DNA of 64,000 nt from Dipteronia dyeriana. Its lineage: Eukaryota > Streptophyta > Magnoliopsida > Sapindales > Sapindaceae. This document shows, piece after piece, positions 1 through 11,463 of this stretch. A model generated the notes under the pieces. The model was not told the DNA's origin. It worked only from the letters and a program-made list of their open reading frames with translations, and did no database searches. The position numbers were made by a program, and so were the translations under genes. Within the stretch, counting starts at the first letter, position 1, and each line of letters begins with the position of its first letter. Where the stretch lies: positions 9,990,413 through 10,054,412 of the forward strand of contig CM065301.1 in NCBI GenBank assembly GCA_032871835.1, read 5' to 3'.

Positions 1-4
1 TCCT

Positions 5-1261
5 ATGACAGCTGATCAAAGTTTTGTTTCATCTTCTATGGAAGTTAGTGAAGGGAGATCCTCAGAAACTCAAACTCACTCAAATTCTCTTCTCTATAGT
101 CTCTCTTTGCTTAAAGAAAAGGTTCATCAGGTTCAAGGATTGGTCGGTATTCTAATCCCATCAGATCACAACAGTCGGCACCAGCAGCAGCCCGAGTCAA
201 CGAGGTCTATAGCCATCGCTAACATGGGCTCTATTGTTCCGGAAATAATCATGACCGCGTCTACGATATTGTTCACTTGCCAGCAAATGACTCATGGTGC
301 CTCAGGTAACAACAACAATAATTCCAATGTGATAGATGTACCTGTGGTATTACCTCATGAACAAGATGTTAAAGTTGCAGAAATTAATCATGGTTTGTCT
401 AACTCTCATGATCATCAACCACATTTTGATCATGGTAACATTATTGGACAAGAAAGATCACAAGGTTTCTACTCTGGTGATCAGACTTTTGAGAATTTGT
501 ATGGCACTGAGAATAATTACTATAATTGTAACAGTACTGATCATGATGATCGTAATCGCGCCACCATGAATACTACTAGCAATATTGAAGTTAGGGTTGT
601 TGATCAGACTAATGAAGGGTCGACATCAGAAGGGGCTAATAACATTTCTTCCAAGCAGAATAATTCTGATATAATCGAATTGGATGCCGAGAACTTATTA
701 GCCAAGTACACACATTATTGTCAAGTTTGTGGTAAAGGGTTCAAGAGAGATGCAAATTTAAGAATGCACATGAGAGCTCATGGTGATGAATACAAGACTA
801 GTGCTGCCTTGACAAGTCCATTGAAGAATATCAATCATGGAATTGCAGCAAATAATGAGTCTGCATTGAAATTTCCTGCTAGGAAATATTCGTGTCCACA
901 ACAAGGGTGTAGGTGGAACCAGAAGCACGCTAAGTTCCAGCCACTGAAGTCGATGATTTGTGCGAAGAATCACTACAAGAGAAGCCATTGTCCGAAGATG
1001 TACGTCTGCAAGCGTTGCAACAGGAAGCAGTTCTCGGTGTTGTCCGATCTTCGGACACATGAAAAGCATTGTGGGGATCTCAAGTGGCAGTGTTCATGTG
1101 GCACCACATTTTCTCGGAAAGATAAGCTTATGGGGCATGTTACTTTGTTCACTGGACACACACCGATCATCACTACTATTGCTACTTCTACTTCTACAAA
1201 GCCTAAAGTGGAGAAGATCAACCAAGCACCACCACAAATGCAATTAGATCATAGGTACTGA
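5..1261 (+). CDS. STOP1/STOP2-like C2H2 zinc-finger transcription factor
   Basis: A nuclear zinc-finger factor of the STOP1 (sensitive to proton rhizotoxicity) family, which in plants drives genes for acid and aluminium tolerance. The 418-aa intronless frame has an N-terminal helix-like stretch typical of the family (LLYSLSLLKEKVHQVQGLV, residues about 30-48), a variable Asn/His/Asp-rich middle, and four zinc fingers. Finger 1 begins YCQVCGKGFKRD near residue 238 and ends HMRAH. Finger 2 starts YSCPQQGCRW (about 296). Finger 3 is YVCKRCNRKQFSVLSDLRTH. Finger 4 is WQCSCGTTFSRKDKLMGHV. The spacing and order match STOP1/STOP2 rather than generic C2H2 proteins. The start is the first ATG, only 4 bases into the window, so the true N-terminus could lie upstream. 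Which paralogue (STOP1 or STOP2) is not decided; the short N-terminus favours STOP2-like. Confidence 0.9.
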   Translation: MTADQSFVSSSMEVSEGRSSETQTHSNSLLYSLSLLKEKVHQVQGLVGILIPSDHNSRHQQQPESTRSIAIANMGSIVPEIIMTASTILFTCQQMTHGASGNNNNNSNVIDVPVVLPHEQDVKVAEINHGLSNSHDHQPHFDHGNIIGQERSQGFYSGDQTFENLYGTENNYYNCNSTDHDDRNRATMNTTSNIEVRVVDQTNEGSTSEGANNISSKQNNSDIIELDAENLLAKYTHYCQVCGKGFKRDANLRMHMRAHGDEYKTSAALTSPLKNINHGIAANNESALKFPARKYSCPQQGCRWNQKHAKFQPLKSMICAKNHYKRSHCPKMYVCKRCNRKQFSVLSDLRTHEKHCGDLKWQCSCGTTFSRKDKLMGHVTLFTGHTPIITTIATSTSTKPKVEKINQAPPQMQLDHRY

Positions 1262-1687
1262 TCATCATGAATTACTTAAGCATGTGCGTGTATGCACACA
1301 TGTATGTATGTATATGTATGCACTGATTTGGCTTTATTTCCACTGATTATATTCTTAGGGGATGATCAAGCAATTCGGAGTAGTACTACTGGCATTAATG
1401 TATGCATGGCTTCTGATGATCTAAGTGAAAATCCGGTTTGTTCTTCTGTTGCGCACATAGGATGATGACTCTTGATGAAATTACACGTAGTACTAATAGT
1501 TTTTGTTTTGTTGTATGTAAATTATATATATGCTATTGTTTTTGCATATCATGCATGCATGACGAACAATAATACTGTTAACATGGTGCTTTTGTAAAGA
1601 CTGTTTTGCAATAGCTAAATATGTAGCTATATAGCTAGAAATAAATGGGAATTAAAAGCTATGTAATTACGATGGATGTTTGTAGAA

Positions 1688-1720
<33 letters not shown>
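1262..1720. other. 3' flank of the STOP-like gene
   Basis: No coding signal. Presumed 3' untranslated region and downstream spacer. It ends in an (AT)n microsatellite at about 1690-1720, which is also the left flank of the MULE that follows. Confidence 0.6.
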
Positions 1721-1724
<4 letters not shown>

Positions 1725-1940
1725 GAATTTATAAAGAGTCAAAAAATTTATCGATTTATTGTTTTTAGCCACCAATTTATGTTTTACTGTTTTTATCATT
1801 TTTGGCCGTTTTTGGACAAAAATACCCTTAAGAAAATAAAAATTAAAAATTAAAATAAAAAACCGGGTTCAAACTTGTTTTGTTAGGGTTAAGCTATATC
1901 ACGTAAAAAAACAAGAAAGAGAGAGAAAAGAAGAGAAAAT

Positions 1941-2215
1941 GAGAGACTGTTATCGCACCTCACGTTGTCGCCGCCGCCGCTCTTGCCGAATCCCGCACCA
2001 CTTGTCATCGCCGCATCTCTCACCGAATCCATCGCTCCTCTCTCCGAATCCGCCACTCAAGGTCATTGACGCAGTCTTCAACTACCGTCCACCGTTGTTG
2101 CTGCCTTCGTTCGTTTAAACTGTTGCTCTTGGTCGTCGACGCCATCGACCTCGTCGATCATCAAATCTAGTTAGTTTCAAGGAAGTTTAATCCCTTGTTT
2201 TTCAATCAAAGGTAA
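1941..2215 (+). other. GC-rich first-exon-like segment inside the MULE
   Basis: A CG-rich island in AT-rich DNA (runs such as cgccgccgccgctcttgccg) followed by tcaaag/gtaacc, which looks like a splice donor. No open frame of known family is seen. It may be the 5' untranslated exon of the element's own gene or a captured host exon. Inference only. Confidence 0.3.
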
Positions 2216-3429
2216 CCCCAATAATTATATGGCTTTAATCCCCTTTTCTTGGGTTTCTTTTCTACTCATTTTAGTGAAATTTGATTCTGGATCTCTATGG
2301 TTTGTTGGTTGAATTTTATGTAAGAGGGTGTTCAATTCTAAGGGTGAGTTATCTTGGTTGAAGCAAGTTCTGTTAATGTTAACTTTTGGAAGAAAAGCTT
2401 TAATACGCCTAGGCTTATATTGTCTCTTGTGGAATAAACTTTACTAATTCAGAATGATTTGATCTTCGATTTTTTACATAATTCTGAGTTTAGATTTAGG
2501 AGCTTAATTAGCGTATTAAAATTTTTGCAAATGCCTTTTATGTGGTGAGAATAAGCTGAGGTTACAATAAAAATCCATGTAAAATGGTATATAGTTTGTG
2601 TTATACAATTGATTGTAAGTGTATAGAAATATACGGTTCTTAAAGATGCACTATGAGCTCTTCATTTTTTGTCTGCATAAACAATCCCAGGAAGGAGTAG
2701 GGGTTTCATAGTGATCATTTCGTGAGGAATCATTACTTTCGACTAGGAAGTTAACTCCTCATCAACACTTGAATAAATCCATACAAATGAAAATTCTCTT
2801 TCATAAGCTATTATGTGTTTTAATCCTTGTCAAATCGACTAGTTGATATCACTTTAGTTGTTCTCCACACCATTGCAACTACATAATGCAATTTTTCATT
2901 GCGATCTTGATAAAAACCTGACGAAATCTTGAAATTCTGAAATTTCGTTAGTAGATATTTTCACGGACTAACCAATCCTTAGTGACCTGAATTTTTATTG
3001 ATTGTTGTTTTCTGGATTTGAGAAATTTATAGACCATTTTTACTTTTTAGTACTTTTTTATATATAACAAGAAAGGGCAAAGCCTAGACGGGCTCAAACA
3101 GGGAACTGATACAACTTGGCTTATTAGCCTCAACCAGTGAACTAATACAATTTAAGAAGTCCTCCATCCAAAATAAATTTTCACCAGAAGCCAGGGTGTA
3201 CTTCGTAAGGCCTTGAGCAACTAGATTAGTTGATCTAGGAACCTAAGTTATTCTAAGACCCTTCGAACATTTAAGGAGGCCAACGATGTTATCAAGGATG
3301 AGACCGGTCGTGGCTCTGGATTGATTATTGATTTTCTTAATTTTAAGGTTGATTTGTAGTTACCCGTTTTATTTAATCTCTTTTGATATGGTTGGACTTG
3401 TTTATTTTTCCATTGATAAGTAACTTTGT

Positions 3430-5805
3430 TTTGATTAGCATGTAATTGTGTAACTTGCCTTGTATTGGCATGTAACTTTACTGTCATATAACTTGCTTTG
3501 TAGCGGCATGTAATTTTATTGTCATATAACTCGCTTTGTACATGCATATAACTTGATTATAACTGGCATGTAACTTGTTTGTAACTGGCATGTAACTTTG
3601 ACTGTAATGCAAGAATTGTAATGTTGTTGCAATGCAAGAATTGCAATGTTCAAATTTATTAGAATTTGACAGATTTCGGCCTAGAATTACCATCATTTTA
3701 GGCATTTAGATTACCATGTCCTTGGTTTTGCTTTTCGAGTTTTATGTCAAGTTTTCATTTTCTTGCTCACAAGTGTTATATCCTCTTCTCATGTCCTTTG
3801 TACCTGGTTTTCTTGTTGGTAGCTTTGGATTTCAGGTAACCTTATAAATAAGAAAATTTCTTTAAGTTAGCTGTAAAACTATGTTTGTAAATTATTTTGA
3901 TTGTTTTCTTCTTTGCCTTACTTCAGTGATACTCCAGATTCCAGAAATGATAATTCCCTCGATGAACCAAAATAATCTCTGATGAGGTAAGAATGCTCGA
4001 TAAATACTTAGAGAATTAGAGGCGATTTGAGCATGAAGCCAATCTCAATGCTAATGTATCTGGAAGTGGAAATGAAGCTATTAATAGTAGGGAATAATGA
4101 CCATTTGACTTGAAATTGTATATTTGTTCATTTTATGAAACTTAACGTAGTTGTAAAAGAGGTCTGTAGGGAATAATAGAATTTTGTGGTTTTATTTATA
4201 ATTGTAACTGCTGACAAGTGCAATAAGAGATTCATTTACAAATAATTATTCTTTTGTTCATTTCTCTTTCTTATAACTTTCTCTTTAATCTGTTTTTAAT
4301 TTATTTTCCTCTATTGATATTTGTTTTTAATTAATTTCAAACAAAACTGACATGTTTAATTAATTTCAAATACAAATGACATGTAATTTCAAATACAACT
4401 GTTAATTGACATGTTTAATTAATTTTCAATACAAATGGCATGTAACTTTAAATATAACTTCCAAGTGTGGTGATTAAATGAACTGACATATAACTTCATT
4501 TTTAACTAGCATGTTACTTTAGTATCAACTGTTATGTAACTTCATGCATGTAACATTATTGGAATTGTGTATGAAAACACTCTATTTAATGAGTTGGTTA
4601 AATACGTTAGCATGTACCTTCATTTTTAACTGGCATGTAACTTCAGTATCAACTGTCATGTAACTTCTAGCATGTAACATTACTGGAATTGTGTATGAAA
4701 ACACTTTATTTAATGAGTTTATTAAATACGCTGACATGTAACTTCATTTTTTTACTAGCATGTAACTTCAATATCAACTGACATGTATCTTCTAGCATGT
4801 AACATTACTGGAATTGTGTATGAAAACACTCTTCCAATTATGGTGATTAAATACGCTGACATGTAACTTCATTATAAACTAGCATGTAACTTCAATATCA
4901 ACTGACATGTAACTTCTAGCATGTAACATTACTGGAATTCAATTCTCATATCATTTCAAAACGACATTGCTAATACAAAAAATAATTAATACTTCATCGC
5001 TAATACATAAGTTGTACCACTATACATATAAGAATTAAAACATAACTTCTAATACGGTAAAACCTAAGTTATACCACCAACTTCTGGTGCCAATGGACAC
5101 TTTTGTGAATTATAGCATTCTTCTCCACATTTCATGCACCTGTAAGGTCTACGTGGTCGCTTCGATATTGCGGATGTTGCGGATGTTGTGGATGGACATG
5201 GTTGACAAGCCTGATAAGGCTAAGCATTCTTACAATTATGTTGGTTGTGAACATATTTTTTACAAATCGTACAATTTCTGGTCTTCCCTTGACCATGTTC
5301 TCTGACAGGTTTAAGAGCTTATGCACGAAAATGAGGGGGAAGAACAACCCTTGATCACACATCTTCAGGAATATTCCATTCACTTGGATGTCCAACCAGG
5401 AAGATGTTCCCGGAATATGCTTCAAGCCAACTAGTAGTTCTGTAGCAATCCCCATAATAATCTGGAAAATGATGTTCAACCGGGATGGCATGTAACTTCA
5501 AAAATAACCTAGCTTGTACCTTCAAAAATAAGCTAGTACGTCACTTCAAAAATAACCTAGCATGTAACTTCAAAAATAACATAGCATGTAACTTGGGTAC
5601 AAAAAATAAACATGCATGTAACTTGGGTACAAAAAATAAACATGCATGTAACTTTAAAATACTACCATGTAACTTGGGTACAAAAACTTACAATAGTTGG
5701 ATTTCACTCCAAATCGAAATTACAGATATGATACTTACAAATAAGCTAACATGTAACATTAAATTGAACTGGTATGTAACATTAAAATGGTCTGTCATGT
5801 AACCT
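3430..5805. repeat. Dispersed CATGTAACTT repeat field with a 122-126 bp tandem block
   Basis: The word catgtaactt and close variants recur dozens of times in one orientation: in a cluster at 3440-3600, through 4330-4945, and again at 5485-5805. Between about 4486 and 4945 it is part of a larger tandem unit, with copies starting near 4486, 4612, 4734 and 4855. Each unit contains the phrase ggaattgtgtatgaaaacac. The peptide rich in ACNFKNN read across 5485-5802 is only a translation of this repeat. Confidence 0.8.
5064..5462 (-). pseudogene. MULE transposase C-terminus (zinc knuckles), broken
   Basis: One minus-strand frame keeps the C-terminal signature of MuDR/MULE transposases. It starts DYYGDCYRTTSWLEAY, then VGHPSEWNIPEDV, a Lys/Arg-rich linker, and a perfect zinc knuckle CTICKKYVHNQHNC (C-x2-C-x4-H-x4-C). 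A second knuckle, CMKCGEECYNSQKC, has the His replaced by Tyr. It ends CPLAPEVGG before a stop. Three in-frame stops interrupt it (TGA after PEDV, TAA after FRA, TAG after CKNA). The TGA is consistent with CGA decay and the TAA with CAA decay. The rest of the transposase, which should lie to the right, has been replaced by the repeat field. Confidence 0.85.
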
Positions 5806-6425
5806 GGGAACAAAAATTGACAGTACGTGAGTTTCACTCAAAATAGAAACCATATTCTTTTTCTTCAAATTAAACTTGTTCATTCTTGTAAAAACAAGTA
5901 GGAAAGGGATACACATCTTCAACTACTTCAAGTAAGAGTTGAATGCTAGGTTTTGGATCTGGATCTATCTTCAAGAATGTGGTGACCGAAATCAGTCAAA
6001 GACACGATTTACCTGCAGAGACGAAGACCCACGAGTTTCAGACTCGATTTGCAGACTCGGTTTTCAGAGAGAAAGAACACGGTTTGAGAGAGAAGAAGCA
6101 AAAGAGAACACTGTTTGAGAGAGAAGAAGCAAATCGGTTTTCATAGAGATCATGGTTTGAGAAAGAAGAAGCCAAAAAATCAGAAAATAAACAGAGAGAG
6201 AGAGAGAGAGAGAGAGTTTGAAAGAGTGAGAGAGAGAGCTTGAGAAATCTGGATTTCAAAATATTTGGAGGTGGCTTCACTGATAGATGAAAAGTTTGGG
6301 TGGGAAAAATTGGGTCACATAAAACAAAAATGAGGGCATATTTGGAAGTTCATGGTTAAAGATGCTAATTATAAAAAGTTTTGGCTAAAAACAATAACTC
6401 AGTAAATTTTTTGATCATTTCCTGC

Positions 6426-6531
<106 letters not shown>

Positions 6532-6622
6532 ACTTTACTACATCTTATAATTTGTTGAAGGATATATACAGATTTTCAATGGACATTTTTATTATCTCTT
6601 ACAATTTGCTCTATTACAAGTA

Positions 6623-8062
6623 GTGTAAATTGTAAGGAATGTCACACTTTTTTTGTTGTGTTGCAATGATGTCACCAGTTTAATAACTTATGTTTAAAAG
6701 GCACTAATTATGGTGAACTACCCAAATTGCCCTTAAAAAGTGTCTTTGTGCTTCAATCTACATTTTGAAAAAAAAATGTTTTCTCTCTCCAAAAAGTTTG
6801 TCTGAAAATTGATCTACTTATTTTCTTTCATGTATTTATGCCTGGTTTAACATTGTATTAATTCGTGTATGAACATGTAGTCTCCAGAATGTGCAAGAGG
6901 TTTTTTTTAATAGTCCGAGATTTTTTCTATTGTTTCGATTTTTTAAAATTATTTTCCGAGCTTTTTTCTATTGATTCGAGTTTTTTTAATTATTTTTCGA
7001 GGTTAGTTTTCTTCACTTTTGAGCTATTTTTTTTCTTTTTCGAGCTTTTTTTAATTTTTTTCTGAGCTTTTTTCTATTGGTCCGAGATTTTATTTTTTTG
7101 ACTATTTGTAAAAAAAATTGGAAAGAATTCGAGGATTTTTGTGAAAAAAAAACTCGGACAATTGCCGTAAAAGCTCGGGCAGTGTCAAAAAAGCACGGAG
7201 CTTTGAATAAAAAAGCTCGGATTTTGTTCTAAAATGCTCAACTATGTTTCAAAAAGTCTCGGAAATTCAAAGTTAAACAAACATGATTTTCCTAAACAAA
7301 AAGGTCGGACGTCTTTTAAAAAAGCTCGGATTTGGTTTAAAAAAACTCGAAAATGTTTCAAAAGTCTCGAAAATCCAGAAAACCATCTTCGTAAAAAAAA
7401 AAATCAACATGATTTCAACACAGAAAAAATCAAATTATAAATAAAAAAACTCAGGGGGCGCTGTCCCCTGCCCCCCGTGAGCTAGACATGGTCACGACTC
7501 GGTTCGAATTGTGAAATCAATTCTGAAACCGTAACCATAACCGTGGGGCTGAAGGTTCGATTCCAATTTTCCTCCGAAAAAAACCGATCTGGAACCGACC
7601 GTTCAGTTCCAGTTCTGAAACCACCGGTTCTAGAAAATATATTTTATTTTATTTTTATTTTCTTAAGCTAAAATGTTTTTATAAAAAGAGAACCGAACCG
7701 TCGGTCCATGGTTCCGGTTCTAGTTTAGTTCGAAACCGAAACCGAAACCGAAACCGAAACCGAAACCGAAATCAGTGGTTCAGAACCGAAACCGAAACCG
7801 AACCAAACCATGGCCATGTATACCGCGAGCTCGGTGAGGAGTTCGACCCCCGAATACATCTGTGTAGCGTCTGAGTTTCAACGGAACTTTCTCTCCCTAT
7901 TTCACAACTCTCACCATAAAAAAATGAATGAAAGAAACCAAAACAACTATTGGGGGTATTTTTGTCTGTTCAATATAATATGTGTCTTTTAAACATAAGT
8001 TATTAAAACAGTGACAATATTGAAATGTCACCTCCCAAAAGTGCTATTTAATTTTTGAACCC
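6623..8062. mobile_element. Non-autonomous MULE, copy A
   Basis: The left end GTGTAAATTGTAAGGAATGT and the right end (reverse complement GGGTTCAAAAATTAAATAGC) are each followed inward by the core TTTAATAACTTATGTTTAAA. The flanks are ttacaagta (6614-6622) and ttacaaata (8063-8071), a 9-bp target duplication with one mismatch. The inside has T-rich then A-rich arrays of tcgagctttttt / aaaaaagctcgga words (about 6890-7430) and a GC-rich box (about 7455-7870, split by a nested insertion) that recurs in copies B and D. There is no coding capacity, so it must have moved with transposase supplied in trans, plausibly from a relative of copy C. Confidence 0.88.
7483..7822. mobile_element. hAT-type MITE nested in MULE copy A
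   Basis: Ends TAGACATGGTCA and (reverse complement) TATACATGGCCA, flanked by ccgtgagc (7475-7482) and ccgcgagc (7823-7830), an 8-bp duplication with one mismatch. Copy D has the uninterrupted site at the same place (ccgcgagctgaccgagc), which confirms an insertion. The body is rich in GGTTCCGGTTC and (CCGAAA)n repeats, common beneath hAT ends. Confidence 0.82.
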
Positions 8063-8123
8063 TTACAAATATGTGAGCACTCGTTTGTTGAAGCATGACA
8101 TGATAACTCATGTAGATCATATT

Positions 8124-8279
8124 AGAATTTGGATCCTCGGCTAACCTGATTTTTTTCCTGATCTCATCTAATCTTGTCACATAAGCATTGCAATGAATGA
8201 ACGGTTAAGATGTGATTGATTTTTATATCCATTTTATCAACAACCAATCATAATCGAATTAGTAGATGATCCAAATCCT
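8124..8279. mobile_element. Small MITE (156 bp)
   Basis: Left end AGAATTTGGATCCTCGGCTA and right end (reverse complement) AGGATTTGGATCATCTACTA match at most positions. The flanks share only att, so the superfamily is not certain. A TTA microsatellite follows directly on the right. Confidence 0.55.
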
Positions 8280-9745
8280 ATTATTATTATTATTATTATT
8301 TATCGTTTAAATCTCTCTAGGTGTGTCTAGTTATAAAGCATAATGCAGATATGTTGTACATTTTTTTTGACACTATCATAAAGCGAGGAAATAGGGGGTT
8401 GGCACTTGTTTGAATTGGCTTTTCAACGATGTCTCTATTTTAATAACTTATGTTTAAAATGTTTCAAAGTAAATGATTTCCAAAAACATCATTACTGTAC
8501 ACATTTTTTAATTATTTTTTTGACTTTAACTTTTGGAAGATACTTTGAAGTTGTTTGAAATCTACTTCTCTCTAACTATCTTAAAGTGAAAAGCTCTGTA
8601 AACTGAAATCCAAGTTCTTCTTCTTCTTCTTCAATGAGTTCGACGTTCATATAGTTAGATAGGATCACTCATCTTATCAGTTTGTGAATATCAAATTGAT
8701 AAGATGAGTGATCTTATGTGACTTCGAAAAATATAAATACCGAGCAATTACAATTTAAACAAGGTATAACATAATGATGCATGGCTCTCACCTCTCGATT
8801 TCGATTTCGGTGAAAAACAAGGTATATAACTTAAACGATTTGATTTTGAATACCGATTAGTGATTTTCTAGGTATCATCAACCTGATCACCACACAACCA
8901 TTAGACCCAAAAATAGAAATCTAGAATCATACCAACATTATCACCGCCACAAAACCCATAAGCAAACCACACCATCACCACAAAACCCCCATCACACCAA
9001 ATTCAAAAAAAAAAAATCGGGTTCAATGAAAACCCCTCCAATACCGGGAACCATTTGCAGTGCCCTCAAAAATCCAAAATTTTCTTGAACCCTCGCTGAC
9101 AGCCAGACAAATCTTTTGGCTGGAAGGAAAGATTGAGAGAGTGATGCGGCTGGATTCGACGAGAGATGCAGGAGGGAAAGATTGAGAGAGTGTTCAATGA
9201 TTGATTAAGGAAAAACGATGGAGAGAACAAAAAAAAGAATGAAGAGAACAAATCTGGGAGCTTCAAATCTGGGAGCTTCTAAATGAGTTTTTTTTTATAT
9301 ATAAAGTAATTTAATTGATTTATATATATAAAAATATCTAATTATTTGTTTTAATTTATAAATTAGTTTTTTGTTCATAATGAATTCTTTATTATTTTTA
9401 ATATATTTTTTAATGGATTTCCATTTAAAAAATCAATAAATAGCTTTTAAGTCTTTTTTAAATAATTTTTATAACATGTGTCAATTTTGTATTGATCAAT
9501 CTAAATTGGTAAAGTTGACAAATTGTAAAAGGTTGGAGGGTAAAAGTGTCATTTTCATTCAATAATTAAATATAGAGGGTAAAATGGTCAATTTACATTT
9601 TGTCACATTTGACCGTCAAAATTAGGGTCAAAGGGACTAATTTGATGTATTTTAGAAAAGTGAGGAACCAAATGTACTAAAAAAGCAAAGACGCTTAAAA
9701 AATTGAACTTTTACCAATATTTAGGGGTTAAATTGATAATACCCC
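8280..9745. other. Intergenic stretch with a lone MULE end and a hairpin
   Basis: No gene is recognised. Around 8400-8515 is one end of a MULE related to copies A-D (the core ttttaataacttatgtttaaaa, then gtaaatgatttccaaaaaca) with no partner end found nearby. At 9470-9740 is a stretch of 'gggactaatttgatgtattt' type that looks like transposon end sequence but could not be paired. Confidence 0.4.
8663..8713. repeat. Perfect 17-bp inverted repeat
   Basis: GATCACTCATCTTATCA at 8663-8679 and its exact reverse complement at 8697-8713, with a 17-base loop. Possibly the centre of a small MITE; no target duplication was found. Confidence 0.8.
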
Positions 9746-9763
9746 TTAACAAAATGAGGATAA

Positions 9764-10131
9764 ATAGTTGTAGTGCTTGAATAATTCTAAAATTTTATTC
9801 ATGGGTAGATTTCATAAAACATATCATCCATAAAATATATCATCTATAAAAAAATTCATTTCAAAATTCATAAAAATGGATGTGATTTCATGGTAGTCCT
9901 TAGCGAAATTAAAATAAAGAATCTCTATGAGATAACCACTCATATAATATGAGAGAACCACTAATATATGAGTGGTTCTCTCATAAGGGATCCCTATTTT
10001 AATTTCGATAAAGACCACCATGAAATCGTATCTATTTTTATGAATTTTGATATGAATTTTTTTGTAGATGATATGATCAATGAAATCTATCCATGAATAA
10101 AATTTGAGAATTTTTCAAGTACTGCAACTAT
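9764..10131. mobile_element. Fold-back (hairpin) element with long arms
   Basis: The two halves are near-complete reverse complements. For example, tagttgtagtgcttga at the left pairs with caagtactgcaacta at the right, and the centre holds a perfect 14-bp stem, 9949-9962 with 9971-9984. The 19-bp direct repeat ttaacaaaatgaggataaa flanks it at 9746-9764 and 10179-10197. Transcribed, it would form one hairpin of about 180 bp per arm. Confidence 0.72.
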
Positions 10132-10197
10132 TTTTTTAAATTTTTTTATATTTCATCCATTTTCCAATACCTTTAAATTTAACAAAATGAGGATAAA

Positions 10198-11463
10198 AAC
10201 TCCAATCCAACCTAGCTCTATAATCTACGCTTTTTTTGCTTCAATGAACAATGTTGCACAATATCAAGCACCGATGCTGTTCATTTTGCTAAAAAAAAAA
10301 AAGGTGCCTTATTTCCTCTTTTTTCATCACTAAACTTTTATAAAATCATAGTTTCTATTTATTGAAATATATTATGATTATATTCTTTATTTAAAGGTTC
10401 TATTTAATCACAATTTTATCCTTAATCAATTAAACTTATTCCAATTTGGTCCTTTTTCATTATTTATTTTTATGTTTTTTTCTTTTTTATTTTATGAAAT
10501 TAATGTTCAAGTTATTATATTAATAAATACAATATTTTACCTAATTAAATTTAATTTCTTTTAATATATTAATTTCATAATTTCTTATCGTATTATAATA
10601 TTATATTAATTATGGGGTGAAAAGTTAATTGTAAAAAAATATTAAAAAGGAGAAAAAAAAACAAGAATATTCTTTTTTGTGTAAAATTTTATATAGTGGA
10701 TTGGAGATAGAAATGTGAATAAATGTGAAAGTTGTACTATTTTAGATTTTTAATCCAAGAATTGCACCAAAATGAGTTTTTGGGTTGGCGATGACCTTAC
10801 TCCACTCTTACTCTTGCACATTTCCCTATATATTTCATGTGAAGCATGATTTAGATTTACATGGGGTGCAGTACAATTCACCAAATGCTCCTCTCGTGAC
10901 AGCTATGAAATAGTCTTTCCGGTACTTGACTGTTATATTTTTCCCTGTGTGGCTCCTGGCTTGTTATTTAGCTGTTGATTTCTTTACAAGTGTATATAAG
11001 ATGTCTTGGAATCAAACTATAGTAGAATTATCTTTTGGGAGTCTTATTATTTACATTTAAGTATTAAGTATTGTAATTCAAATACCACCGTCCAATGTTA
11101 CTTGATGATATGGACACACATTCAGTCTGATAAAGTGATAATATTCTAAGTTCGAGTCGTTATGTTTGCTCTCTCTCTCTCTATAGTGCAATGTTAACAC
11201 AGTGAAAAAGAGATTATATACTGCAATGAACTTAAACTTAGTACAACACAATGAAAAGGAAATTCTAACATGAAAAATTTATTGTAAAGATTTAATATCC
11301 GAGCCTTATGATATTCGCAATTTCCTAAACAATTTGTTTTGTTCTGTCCCTGAATGGGGCTTAAGGTCGTGAATAATTGTCTCTCATAATAGACCGGATT
11401 TTGTTTTTCAAGTAGTAACACTTCAAACTGAAAGAACCGTCAAACGCAATTAAGTGTTTTGTA
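10198..11463. other. AT-rich spacer, no gene seen
   Basis: Low-complexity AT-rich DNA without a recognisable gene, repeat ends or tRNA. Confidence 0.5.

Noticed and set aside
5485..5802. Plus frame rich in ACNFKNN repeats
   Set aside because: Translation of the CATGTAACTT repeat field.
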